A stretch of DNA of 21,568 nucleotides. Source: JANXXV01 sp038200305 (GTDB taxonomy: Bacteria > Acidobacteriota > Terriglobia > Bryobacterales > Bryobacteraceae). The stretch is taken from assembly GCA_038200305.1 (NCBI GenBank), contig JBBPYD010000250.1, positions 1-21,568 of the forward strand, written 5' to 3'. The notes below the pieces were generated by a model, which searched no databases, was not told the origin of the DNA, and worked only from the letters and a program-made list of their open reading frames with translations. Shown in pieces: positions 1 to 7,614 of the stretch (the stretch's first letter is position 1; each line of letters opens with the position of its first letter). A program made the position numbers and the translations under genes.

Positions 1-1
1 A

Positions 2-937
2 CCCGATACCGGATCGGCCTATAGTGGCAAACACACCGGCGAGTGCGCCATCGAAGCAGCGCGATTGTCCAAAGCCGCGGGTAAACCAGTGAAGTTAGTC
101 TGGACCCGCGAAGAGGAATTCACGTGGGCGTATTTCCGCCCTGCCGGCGTGATCGACGTGCGGAGCGGAACCACCAAGGACGGCGTCATCACCGCCTGGG
201 AGTTTCACAACTACAACTCGGGTACATCGGGCATCGATAGCCCGTATGACATCCCCAACCAGAAGGTCGAATTCCACGCAACAAAGTCCCCCTTGCGCCA
301 GGGGTCCTACCGCGGCCTGGCCGCCACTGCAAACCACTTTGTCCGCGAATCGCACATGGACGATATGGCGCGCGCCGCCGGCATTGATCCTCTTGATTTC
401 CGCTACAAAAATTTAAAAGATGAGCGCATGAAGGCCGTTCTGGAAGCAGTAGCAAAACGTTCTGACTGGGGTAAGTCGAAGCGCGCCCCCAATCGAGGTT
501 TCGGAATCGCGTGCGGCTTTGAGAAGGGCGGATACGTCGCATCCTACGCGGAGGTCTCGGTCGATCAAGCGGCCGGCCGTGTGAAAATCGAACGCGTGGT
601 CACCGCCTTCGAGTGTGGAGCCATCGTCAACCCCGAGCACCTCAAGAATCAAGTGGAAGGCGCCGTGATGATGGGCATCGGCGGAGCGCTCTTTGAAGCG
701 ATTGAGTTCGAAAATGGCAAGATCCTGAACGGCAAACTTTCGGGCTACCGCGTCCCGCGATTCAGCGACCTGCCGGTCCTTGAAACCATCCTGATCGATC
801 GCAAAGACCTCGACTCGGCCGGCGCGGGCGAAACCCCAATCGTCGCCCTTGCCCCCGCCGTGGGCAATGCAATCCGCGATGCGGTGGGCATACGTATCCG
901 CGCGCTGCCCATGCTGCTCAATGGATCGAAGACGTAG
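2..937 (+). CDS. Xanthine dehydrogenase-family molybdopterin-binding subunit, 3' part (5' end outside window)
   Basis: The reading frame is open from base 2, so the gene starts upstream of the window and only the last 311 codons are seen. An internal TTG at 65 is not the start, because clear family sequence (DTGSAYSGKHTGECAIEAAR) precedes it. The translation matches the C-terminal molybdenum-cofactor domain of the xanthine dehydrogenase/aldehyde oxidase family, closest in feel to isoquinoline 1-oxidoreductase beta subunits. Visible landmarks are the segment VKLVWTREEEFTWAYFRP, the block VNPEHLKNQVEGAVMMGIGG near 630-685, and GAGETP, whose Glu (codon 830-832) sits where the family's catalytic Glu lies. 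Such proteins hydroxylate N-heterocycles or aldehydes with a small 2Fe-2S partner subunit, which would be expected upstream. The substrate cannot be told from sequence. The next genes downstream are on the other strand and decayed, so this is the last gene of its operon. Confidence 0.9.
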   Translation, partial: PDTGSAYSGKHTGECAIEAARLSKAAGKPVKLVWTREEEFTWAYFRPAGVIDVRSGTTKDGVITAWEFHNYNSGTSGIDSPYDIPNQKVEFHATKSPLRQGSYRGLAATANHFVRESHMDDMARAAGIDPLDFRYKNLKDERMKAVLEAVAKRSDWGKSKRAPNRGFGIACGFEKGGYVASYAEVSVDQAAGRVKIERVVTAFECGAIVNPEHLKNQVEGAVMMGIGGALFEAIEFENGKILNGKLSGYRVPRFSDLPVLETILIDRKDLDSAGAGETPIVALAPAVGNAIRDAVGIRIRALPMLLNGSKT

Positions 938-1005
938 GTTCTCGCCTTTTTAATCGACACGAAATAGCAAGGATGCTGACCGTAGCCCTGGGGTGCGAAG
1001 CCGTT

Positions 1006-1303
1006 TTAATACTTCGGACGAATTCTGCCTTCCAGTTCGAGCAGCCGCTCTTCGATGAGGGCTATACGCGTGGTGAAATCGAAGTTGGCTGAATCAATCG
1101 CGTGAAGGCGGGGATGTCTGCCCTTTTGCGTAGCGATGGAACTCGGTCAGTAAGTTGGTTTCGATACCGCGCATGAATTCGGTCATCGCATCGAACCTCT
1201 CATCGATCTTATCGAACCTCTCACCGATCTTATCGAACTTCTGGTCGATCTGTTTGGCAAGATCTTGTAGGTCCTGCTTGGAAGCTGGTTCCGCCATGCT
1301 CAT
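1006..1303 (-). pseudogene. Frameshifted small coiled-coil protein gene
   Basis: Reading the minus strand from the ATG at 1303 gives 69 residues (MSMAEPASKQDLQDLAK...) that stop at 1094. The continuation lies in another frame: from about residue 62 the sequence LHAIDSANFDFTTRIALIEE and then RLLELEGRIRPKY runs to a TAA at 1006-1008. The span is 298 nt, that is 99 codons plus one base, so a single-base insertion (or a two-base loss) near 1110-1125 explains the break. The N-terminal half has heptad units of the form F-D-K-I-x-E-R, predicting a short coiled coil, and the C-terminal half looks like a second amphipathic helix. I know such small coiled-coil proteins in Solibacter-type genomes but no function for them. 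The 21-bp tandem repeat at 1190-1252 encodes the heptads. The gene is either recently inactivated or carries a sequencing error. Confidence 0.6.
1190..1252. repeat. Three tandem 21-bp units
   Basis: Three consecutive 21-bp units, each starting ATCGAAC, occupy 1190-1210, 1211-1231 and 1232-1252. The first two differ at one position and the third at several. Each encodes one heptad of the minus-strand coiled-coil protein, so unit number sets coiled-coil length. Confidence 0.85.
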
Positions 1304-1390
1304 CGATTACTCGTTCCCTTTGTTTTCAATTTCCGGGCGCGCATTTGCTTCTTTTACTATACTGCGCTGTAGCGATCTGCGCACCCGGCT

Positions 1391-2117
1391 TCAAGAGGCG
1401 CTCCATACTTGGATCCGGAGCTGCCACGGAATAGCGGCCTGCCGAATCGTATCCGGCAGCGATCCAAACAAATCGTATCGGTCCCGCATCCTCTGCGACA
1501 ACGCCCGGTACACCTTCTTATCGTTCGTATCCGCGTAGACCGAATTCAGCAGTCCATCTTTGGGTGCGCCTGCCCGATCCGCTTAATGCGTCCGATCTGC
1601 TGTTCCAACCGGGACGGATCTGTCGCCACCAGCAACCGCACTTTTCGATCCCGACCAACGCCTTGATACTTTCGCGATCCACGCTTCGCCATTCCCATCG
1701 AAGAACACACCGGCTTATCAGCGCCGGGCATACAGGGCCACGCGCTCGCCTGGCATCCGTGCGGTCAGACTTTCCGCGATCCAGTACGACGTGTCGTAAT
1801 ACTGGCTGAATACGATGCATCCCAGGTCCAGCCACCCGTGTTCCTGCAGAAAGTAAAGCACCGCATCCAGCTTCGGATCGGTTGGCTTCCGGCACAACGC
1901 CGCCACGATCTGCTCCAAATGGAAACGTTCCGAATCCAGAATTTCCGGCAGTCCGGTTAGCGCAACGTCCTGCGTTGTGCCGTCCTCCCCTTCTACTTCT
2001 ACGGCGATCGCCTGGCGTTTTTGCAAAAACCGCTTCGCCGTCGCCATTCCGCCCGGAAAAACCGGACTCGCATCTCTTTGCTAATCGCCGGAACCCGAGG
2101 CGTCGAGAAATCGTTAT
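1391..2117 (-). pseudogene. Decayed C-terminal part of an SF2/SNF2-type helicase
   Basis: Fragments of one protein are spread over all three minus-strand frames. In order: PRVPAISKEMRVRFFRA (about 2068-2117), then the longest piece, 1718-2047, from MATAKRFLQKRQAI through LDLGCIVFSQYYDTSYWIAE to ERVALYAR. Next come VFFDG and EWRSVDRESIKALVG (about 1640-1710), each in a different frame, then VRLLVATD joined to PSRLEQQIGRIKRIGQAHPK (1562-1640). Last is SVYADTNDKKVYRALSQRM with DRYDLFGSLPDTI, ending at a TGA at 1391-1393. ATD, SRLEQ-IGRI-RIGQ are motifs V and VI of helicase C-terminal domains. Between VATD and PSRLEQ about 20 residues normally present in this family (the ...EGLNLQ... to ...LPWN segment) are missing in frame. 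At least three or four frameshifts plus this deletion mean it is not functional. The N-terminal ATPase half is absent. Confidence 0.75.
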
Positions 2118-2147
2118 CATTTATTGGATAGGGAGGAGACTCCGCAT

Positions 2148-4832
2148 ATGACTCGAGTGCTCAAGATGTTTTCGATGCTGTTGCTGTTGTCCTGTTCGCT
2201 GGCTGCGCAGACGGCTGCCAAGCAAGGATTGCCACCGCTGATTGACCGGGAATTGCTCTTCGGGAATCCGGAAATCGCCGCTGCGCAGCTTTCGCCGGAT
2301 GGCAAGTATGTCGCGTTCATGAAGCCGTGGAAGGAGACGCGGAATGTCTGGGTCAAAAAGACCGGCGAACCGTTCAGTGCAGCGAAACTGCTGACTACAG
2401 AGACGAAGAGGCCGATCCCAGGGTATCTCTGGAGCCGCGATGGGAAGTTCATTATCTATGTGAAGGATCACGATGGCGATGAGAATTTCAATCTTTACGC
2501 GGTAGATCCTGGCGGGGCAGTGGCCGCGCCGGCGGAGGCCCCTGCTTCTCGGGATTTGACGGGTCTCAAAGGCGTGGTGGTTCAACCTTACAGCGTTCCG
2601 AAGACCGATCCCGATGTGGTGTACATCGGCCTGAACGATCGCGATAAGGCTTGGCACGATCTCTACAAACTCAAAATTTCCACTGGCGAACGGACGCTGA
2701 TTCGCAAGAATACCGAACGGATTTCCAGTTGGTTTTTCGATCTTAAAGGCAACCTGCGTTTGGCGCTGCGCACTACCGGTAGCGGCGAACAGGAAGTGCT
2801 GCGGGTGGACCCGGGCGGGTTCACTAAGGTCTACTCCTGCGATGTCTTCGACACCTGCGTGCCTGTGCGCTTTCATAAAGACGGCAAACGGGTCTACATG
2901 CAAACCAACAAGGGCGGCGATGTGAATCTGAGCGCCCTGGTGCTGTTCGATCCGGAGAGTGGGAAGACCGAAACGGTGGAATCGGATCCGCTGAAGCGAG
3001 TAGACTTCGGCGGGGCGGTCTTCTCGGAAGTGACTGACGATCTGGCGGCCACTATCTATGTGGACGAACGCGCGCGCAGGTATTTCAAAGATAAAACGCT
3101 GGAGACCGACTACAAATGGCTGCAAAACAAGTTGGCGGGCAAAGAGGTCAATCTGGGATCGCGGACTAATGATGAGCAATTGTGGCTGGTGAACGCGAAT
3201 AGCGATACTGAGCCGGGCGAGACTTATCTTTTCGACCGGAAAAAACACTCGCTCACCCAACAATACAAGGTGAGGGAAAAGCTGCCGCGTGGGGATCTGT
3301 CGCCGATGACGGCGGTGCGGTTCAAATCGTCGGACGGCTTGGAGATTCCCGCTTATCTTACGCTGCCGAAGGGAACCATAGGCAAAAATCTGCCCACGAT
3401 GGTGATTCCGCACGGTGGGCCGTGGGGCCGCGATATGTGGGGCTTCAACCCGCTGGCGCAATTTCTGGCAAATCGCGGCTATGCGGTTTTGAGCCCTAAT
3501 TTCCGGGGCTCGACGGGATACGGGAAGAAGTTTCTGAACGCAGGCAACGGGGAGTGGGGGCGCAAGATGCAGGACGACCTCACGTGGGGAGTGAAGTACC
3601 TGGTGGCGGAGGGGATTGCCGATCCGAAGCGCGTGGGCATTATGGGCGGTTCATACGGGGGCTATGCAACGCTGGCTGGAGTGGCGTTTACGCCGGACGT
3701 GTACCGGGCGGCGGTGGATATTGTGGGTCCGTCGAATCTGAATACGTTGCTGGAAGCCATTCCGCCGTACTGGGAAGCCGAGCGCAAGATTCTGTATGCG
3801 CGCATGGCGGATGCGGGGACGCCCGAAGGCAAGGCGTGGCTGAAAGAGCGTTCGCCGTTGGGCGCGGCGGACAAGATCAAGACGCCGCTGATGGTGGTGC
3901 AGGGCGCCAACGATCCGCGCGTGAATAAGCGTGAAGCCGAACAGATTGTGATTGCACTCCGGGACCGTGGTTTTCCAGTGGAGTATTTATTGGCTTCGGA
4001 CGAGGGGCACGGCTTTGCACGTCCATTGAACAATATGGCCCTGTATATGGGCGCGGAGAAGTTTCTGGCCAAGTACCTGGATGGACGCTATCAGTCGGAT
4101 GGGACCCCGCAGGTGATTGCGCGGCTGAAAGAGATTACGGTGGATCCGAAAACGGTTACCGTATCAAAGCTAGTGGATGCGGGGGCAGTGGGCACCCCGA
4201 AGCCGATGCAGGAATTGCAGCCCGGAACTTTCCGGTATGAGACAAAGATTGCGATGGGCGCGCAGCAAATGGTTTTAAAAATATCGACCACGATCAAGGA
4301 AGAGAATGGGGCGTGGACGGTTACGGACGTGACCGAAGGGCCGATGGGTCCCGCAACGGACACGGCAACTCTGGAGAAGGGCACGCTCATTCTACAGAAA
4401 CGCAATGTGAAGCAGGGGCCTGCGGCGATCAACGTTGATTTTAGCGGCAACAAAGCTGCGGGAACGATGACCATGAACGGGCAGGACCGGCCAATTGCCG
4501 TGGACCTTGGGGGGCCGCTGTTTCCCGATGGGGCAGGGAAGCCGCAAGCAATCGGATGCCTGCCACTGGCAGACGGCTACACGGCCACGTTCCGGAATTT
4601 CGATCTGCAGAAGCAGAAGGTGAAGCTGATGCAGTTGAAGGTAACCGGAACGGAGAGCGTGAGCGTTCCGGCGGGCACGTTTGACGCTTACAAGGTTGAG
4701 CTTTCGTCCGCGGACGGCGGTCCCGATAAAGAGACGGTGTGGATCGCGAAAGATTCGCGGAAGGCCGTGAAAGGTTCGGCGGTGCTGGCGCAGATGGGCG
4801 GAGCTACCATGACAGCGGAGTTGCTTCCATAG
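2148..4832 (+). CDS. Secreted S9-family serine peptidase with C-terminal extension
   Basis: The gene encodes 894 residues. The ATG at 2148 is preferred over a TTG at 2124 because it follows GGGAGGAG at 2130-2137 and begins a clear signal peptide: MTRVLKM, a Leu-rich core, then SLAAQ near residue 23-26. Export to the periplasm or beyond is inferred. Residues about 30-400 look like the N-terminal beta-propeller of prolyl-oligopeptidase/acylaminoacyl-peptidase enzymes. Residues about 405-650 are the alpha/beta hydrolase, with nucleophile Ser502 in GGSYGG, Asp589 in GANDPR and His621 in EGHGF, so the triad is complete. Residues about 660-894 are an extra domain not needed for S9 activity; its end (VPAGTFDAYKVE, then VWIAKDSRKAVKG) resembles DUF3108-like beta-rich domains. 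Hydrolysis of peptides from the N-terminal side is the family role. It is convergent with the metallo-hydrolase gene, leaving 15 nt between stops and no evident terminator. Confidence 0.9.
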   Translation: MTRVLKMFSMLLLLSCSLAAQTAAKQGLPPLIDRELLFGNPEIAAAQLSPDGKYVAFMKPWKETRNVWVKKTGEPFSAAKLLTTETKRPIPGYLWSRDGKFIIYVKDHDGDENFNLYAVDPGGAVAAPAEAPASRDLTGLKGVVVQPYSVPKTDPDVVYIGLNDRDKAWHDLYKLKISTGERTLIRKNTERISSWFFDLKGNLRLALRTTGSGEQEVLRVDPGGFTKVYSCDVFDTCVPVRFHKDGKRVYMQTNKGGDVNLSALVLFDPESGKTETVESDPLKRVDFGGAVFSEVTDDLAATIYVDERARRYFKDKTLETDYKWLQNKLAGKEVNLGSRTNDEQLWLVNANSDTEPGETYLFDRKKHSLTQQYKVREKLPRGDLSPMTAVRFKSSDGLEIPAYLTLPKGTIGKNLPTMVIPHGGPWGRDMWGFNPLAQFLANRGYAVLSPNFRGSTGYGKKFLNAGNGEWGRKMQDDLTWGVKYLVAEGIADPKRVGIMGGSYGGYATLAGVAFTPDVYRAAVDIVGPSNLNTLLEAIPPYWEAERKILYARMADAGTPEGKAWLKERSPLGAADKIKTPLMVVQGANDPRVNKREAEQIVIALRDRGFPVEYLLASDEGHGFARPLNNMALYMGAEKFLAKYLDGRYQSDGTPQVIARLKEITVDPKTVTVSKLVDAGAVGTPKPMQELQPGTFRYETKIAMGAQQMVLKISTTIKEENGAWTVTDVTEGPMGPATDTATLEKGTLILQKRNVKQGPAAINVDFSGNKAAGTMTMNGQDRPIAVDLGGPLFPDGAGKPQAIGCLPLADGYTATFRNFDLQKQKVKLMQLKVTGTESVSVPAGTFDAYKVELSSADGGPDKETVWIAKDSRKAVKGSAVLAQMGGATMTAELLP

Positions 4833-4847
4833 CACTCACGACAGCAC

Positions 4848-5543
4848 TCACCAGGATACGGTCTCGCCGGGTTTGAGCGGCCGAACCGTGGTGGGGCTGT
4901 CTTTCAGCAGCTCGGTGAGTTGCTCAGGTGTGCCGGTGAGGGCCGGAAAGGTGCCGAAGTGCATCGGGATGACCGTTTCGATTTTGAGTAGACGGCAAGC
5001 TACCGCAGCCTCACGCGGGCTCATAGTGAAGAGATCGCCGATGGGCAGCATGGCGAGTTGTGGCCGATAAATTTCTTGGATTAGCGCCATGTCAGAGAAG
5101 ACGTTAGTGTCACCGGAGAAGTAGATGCGGCGGCCATCGGGGAGATGAAGCACGTAGCCGGCAGCCTCCCCGCCGTAGATCATTTTGCCGTCGTCCAGGA
5201 TGCCGCAACTATGGACGGCGTGGGTCATGGTGATGGTGAGAGACCCGATTTTCTGAGTCCCGCCTTTATTCATGCCGTTACAGTTCTTGACGCCCTTTGA
5301 TTCGAGCCAGTGGCAGGTTTCGTAGATCGCGGCCACCTGCGGCAAGAATCTTTTGGCCAGGGGCACGGCATCGTGGATGTGGTCGAAGTGCCCGTGTGAG
5401 ATCAGGATTGTGTCGATGCGGGTGAAGGAATGAGTGGTGGGGTACGACGGATTGCCATCGGTCCAGGGATCGAGAACGACGATTTCGCCGGACTCCAGTT
5501 GCAGTTGGAATGTGCCGTGACCTAGCCAGGTGATGTTCAGCAT
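4848..5543 (-). CDS. UPF0173-type metallo-beta-lactamase-fold hydrolase
   Basis: The 231-residue protein fills the family's usual length (about 225-240). It starts MLNITWLGHGTF and has the metal-binding signature H50-G-H52-F-D54-H55, further candidate ligands H108/H111, D145 in SGDTNVF and H195 in IPMHFGTFP. This is the pattern of the UPF0173 branch of metallo-beta-lactamase-fold hydrolases, which bind two metal ions. The physiological substrate of this branch is generally unknown. There is no signal peptide, so the protein is cytoplasmic. A GGAGG lies about 6 nt before the ATG at 5543, supporting the start. It is convergent with the peptidase gene. Upstream on the same strand, 84 nt away, is the small antitoxin-like ORF, which could share its transcript. 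Confidence 0.9.
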   Translation of the reverse strand: MLNITWLGHGTFQLQLESGEIVVLDPWTDGNPSYPTTHSFTRIDTILISHGHFDHIHDAVPLAKRFLPQVAAIYETCHWLESKGVKNCNGMNKGGTQKIGSLTITMTHAVHSCGILDDGKMIYGGEAAGYVLHLPDGRRIYFSGDTNVFSDMALIQEIYRPQLAMLPIGDLFTMSPREAAVACRLLKIETVIPMHFGTFPALTGTPEQLTELLKDSPTTVRPLKPGETVSW

Positions 5544-5627
5544 GAAAACCCTCCGTAACGTTATTACTGTTCAGTTAATGAGTTCGGCGGTCTGCATTAC
5601 CGGTCGCCCATAAACGCGGATCATTGG

Positions 5628-5765
5628 TCAGCTATCTTCTGGAACTGCACGAGGATATTGGTGGTTGGCGATAACGGTTTGCAGGTATGCATCGAGGGGG
5701 AGGCCCCGCGCTTGCGCGAGCAGCCTTATCTCTGCTTCTGGCGGGAGTCCCAACGTGATTGTCAT
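5628..5765 (-). CDS. Small antitoxin-like protein, 45 residues
   Basis: The minus-strand ATG at 5765 follows GAAGAGG by 5 nt and opens 45 codons ending in TGA at 5628-5630. The protein begins MTITLGLPPEAEIRLLAQA and continues RGLPLDAYLQTVI. This beta-strand then helix, Leu-rich pattern is that of short orphan proteins resembling antitoxins of type II toxin-antitoxin pairs (MTI-x-L-x-LPPE-x-E ... GL-x-L-x-x-YL). I recognise the pattern rather than a named family. No toxin gene fits beside it: only 84 nt separate it from the metallo-hydrolase gene downstream, and upstream is the atp promoter region. It could be a relic of a pair, a stand-alone regulator, or a chance ORF, although the good ribosome binding site speaks for translation. 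Confidence 0.6.
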   Translation of the reverse strand: MTITLGLPPEAEIRLLAQARGLPLDAYLQTVIANHQYPRAVPEDS

Positions 5766-5863
5766 CGTCGCCTCTTCTTTATAGCGTACCAGCGAAGGTT
5801 AATCTGGATGATAAAGGTATGAGTGCGTAAGGAGGTTCCATTAAATTCAGCCTGAACCCCATC

Positions 5864-5893
5864 TTGCGGAAGAGCGGTGAATCGTGCTAATTT
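5864..5893 (+). promoter_or_regulatory. Candidate promoter of the atp operon
   Basis: TTGCGG (5864-5869) and TAATTT (5888-5893) are separated by 18 nt and lie 66 nt before the first atp start codon. Three of the -35 bases are unlike consensus, so this is a fair rather than strong sigma-70-type match. No other pair in the 5770-5959 gap looked better. Confidence 0.35.
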
Positions 5894-5959
5894 AGGCGCT
5901 TCGGGGTGTGTGATCTGCGGTAAAGTGCCTGTCTTGCGGGCGTTCCCTGTCGAAATCTA

Positions 5960-6409
5960 ATGGAAGCAACACTTCACGCGCTGGGCCAAGTACTGTTACA
6001 GGGCGTCCCTACATTTTTTCTGGTTCTTTTTCTTCATTTTTACCTGAAGTCCGTGTTCTTCAAGCCATTGGAAAAAGTGCTGCAAGCGCGGAAGGAAGCG
6101 ACAGAAGGCGCGCGCCTACTGGCTTCGGAAAGTCTGGACCGGGCTGAGGCCAAAGCGGCGGCTTACGAGGAGTCGATCCGTTCGGCGCGGAGCGAGATTT
6201 ATCAGCAACACGAGGGTTTGCGGCGAAAGTGGCGCGAGGAACAGTCCGCGCAATTGCTGGACGCCCGCAAACGGACTGAGGCGATGGTGGCGGATGCGAA
6301 ATCGCAGATGGCGATTCAGGTTGAACAGGCGCGGGAATCGCTCGCAACTCATAGTCAAGCGCTGGCAAATGAGATCACGGAATCCATTTTAAAGGGGAGA
6401 GCGAGTTGA
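5960..6409 (+). CDS. atpF': F-type ATP synthase subunit b' (first b-type subunit)
   Basis: The 149-residue protein has a single membrane segment at about residues 12-33 (VPTFFLVLFLHFYLKSVFF), then a long charged, Ala/Glu/Arg-rich helix to the C terminus, the form of an F0 b/b' stalk subunit. The motif FKPLEKVLQARKE directly after the membrane segment is typical of b-type subunits. Two b-like genes in a row suggest a b/b' heterodimer as in cyanobacteria and many other bacteria; calling this one b' follows from its position ahead of the second gene. It has no signal peptide, unlike the next gene. No clear Shine-Dalgarno sequence precedes the ATG at 5960. It is the first gene of the operon and overlaps the next by 4 nt. 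The assignment to F0 b-type is sure; b versus b' is less so. Confidence 0.85.
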   Translation: MEATLHALGQVLLQGVPTFFLVLFLHFYLKSVFFKPLEKVLQARKEATEGARLLASESLDRAEAKAAAYEESIRSARSEIYQQHEGLRRKWREEQSAQLLDARKRTEAMVADAKSQMAIQVEQARESLATHSQALANEITESILKGRAS

Positions 6410-7038
6410 GACGCCTGCTGCTGGTTGCGGTTTTCCTAGTCCATGCGGTGAGCTTCGCGCAAGAGAACGCCGTCGAAAAGGCTATTGACGTGGCCGGTGA
6501 AAAGACGGGCGAGCACGTTGCAGAGGCTGAGAAGAACGAACTGCCGAACGAAATCTGGTGGAAGTGGGCCAATTTCGGAATTTTGGTGGCTGCTCTGGGA
6601 TATCTGGTGGCGAAGAATGCAGGTCCGTATTTTGTATCCCGGAGTTCTGAAATTCAGAAGGGCATCGCCGAAGCAAACGCTGTGAAGGCGGAAGCGGAAG
6701 CGCGCGCGGCGGCCATTGAGGCCCGGATCGCGAATTTGTCCGGCGAGATTGAAACGATCCGGAAGAGTTCGCACGAGGAGATTGAGGCTGAAGGCGCCAG
6801 AATCAGCGCGGAAACAGCCCGAAGCATCGCCAAAGTGCAAGCGCACGCCGAGCAAGAGATCGCCTCCGCCGTCAAAAACGCCAGCCTCGGCCTGAAGGCA
6901 CACGCCGCGGAACTCGCGATCGCGCTTGCCGGGCAGCAGATCCGAGACCGGATGTCGCCACAAGTGCAGGATCAACTAGTACACGCATTCGTGCAGGAGT
7001 TAGCGCAAGAATCGAAAGCAAAGGCGGCGCTGAACTAA
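6406..7038 (+). CDS. atpF: F-type ATP synthase subunit b with N-terminal signal peptide
   Basis: The 210-residue subunit starts at a TTG (6406) that overlaps the preceding stop codon (TTGA) and follows AAAGGGGAGAG, so translation is probably coupled. Residues 1-18 (MRRLLLVAVFLVHAVSFA) form a cleavable-looking signal peptide. About 30 charged residues follow, then the membrane segment at about 52-70 (WANFGILVAALGYLVAK). The rest is a long Ala/Glu-rich helix forming the peripheral stalk that binds delta and F1. A b subunit with a signal peptide and an exposed N-terminal tail is longer than the usual 155-170 residues; I recall this form in some other phyla, including Acidobacteria. One base separates its stop from atpH. 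Confidence 0.88.
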   Translation: MRRLLLVAVFLVHAVSFAQENAVEKAIDVAGEKTGEHVAEAEKNELPNEIWWKWANFGILVAALGYLVAKNAGPYFVSRSSEIQKGIAEANAVKAEAEARAAAIEARIANLSGEIETIRKSSHEEIEAEGARISAETARSIAKVQAHAEQEIASAVKNASLGLKAHAAELAIALAGQQIRDRMSPQVQDQLVHAFVQELAQESKAKAALN

Positions 7039-7039
7039 A

Positions 7040-7588
7040 ATGCCGCAAGCAGTTGCCTCCCGATACGCCAATGCCTTGGTGGAAGCCGTGCTAGACCCAG
7101 CGTCTAAGGCGGCTCCAAAGCAGGCCGCCGAAGAACTCCACGCTTTCGTGGAGATGCTGGATGGCACGTCCGAACTGCACAACATTCTTCTCTCGCCGGC
7201 GGTTTCGGCGTCGAAGAAACATGGAGTGGTGGCGCGGTTTGCCCAGATAATGCCGTTATCGCCTTTGGTGCGCAATTTTCTTTACGTACTGATCGACAAG
7301 CGGCGGATCAATATTCTGGACGAAATTTACGAGGCGTTCAAAGTAATTCTGGATGAGCGGCTCGGCCTGGTGCGGGCGGATGTGAAATCGGCACAGCCTT
7401 TGAACGGCGAGCAGCAAACGTTACTACAGCAGGAGCTTTCGCGCATCACTGGAAAGCAGGTTCGTTGTGACTACACGGTGGACGGGGAACTGTTGGGGGG
7501 CGTGGTGGCGAAGATTGGATCCACCATCTACGACGGCTCGGTCCGGGCACAACTGGAGTCCTTAAAGCAGCGGCTTGTAGCCAGATAA
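7040..7588 (+). CDS. atpH: F-type ATP synthase subunit delta
   Basis: The 182-residue protein has the OSCP/delta form: an N-terminal helical domain starting AVASRYANALVEAVLD and a C-terminal region ending GGVVAKIGSTIYDGSVRAQL, the conserved signature of the family. Delta sits on top of F1 and joins it to the b stalk. The length is normal (about 175-185). The ATG at 7040 lies one base after the atpF stop, so it probably depends on coupled translation; there is no separate strong ribosome binding site. It is followed by 26 nt before atpA. Confidence 0.93.
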   Translation: MPQAVASRYANALVEAVLDPASKAAPKQAAEELHAFVEMLDGTSELHNILLSPAVSASKKHGVVARFAQIMPLSPLVRNFLYVLIDKRRINILDEIYEAFKVILDERLGLVRADVKSAQPLNGEQQTLLQQELSRITGKQVRCDYTVDGELLGGVVAKIGSTIYDGSVRAQLESLKQRLVAR

Positions 7589-7614
7589 GCGGACATTTGA
7601 GGGAATAGGGAAAT

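Noticed and set aside
65..67. TTG as start of the first gene
   Set aside because: Conserved family sequence continues upstream to the window edge, so the gene is truncated rather than starting here.
1190..1252. Short tandem repeats considered as a CRISPR array
   Set aside because: The 21-bp units are directly adjacent with no spacers and encode protein heptads.
2121..3461. Long minus-strand open frame opposite the peptidase gene
   Set aside because: It lies wholly against a well-supported gene, has Arg/His-rich shadow composition and no family features; it is a by-product of codon use.
5556..5563. Palindrome TAACGTTA just upstream of the metallo-hydrolase gene
   Set aside because: An 8-bp palindrome is expected by chance and there is no second copy or regulator to support an operator.
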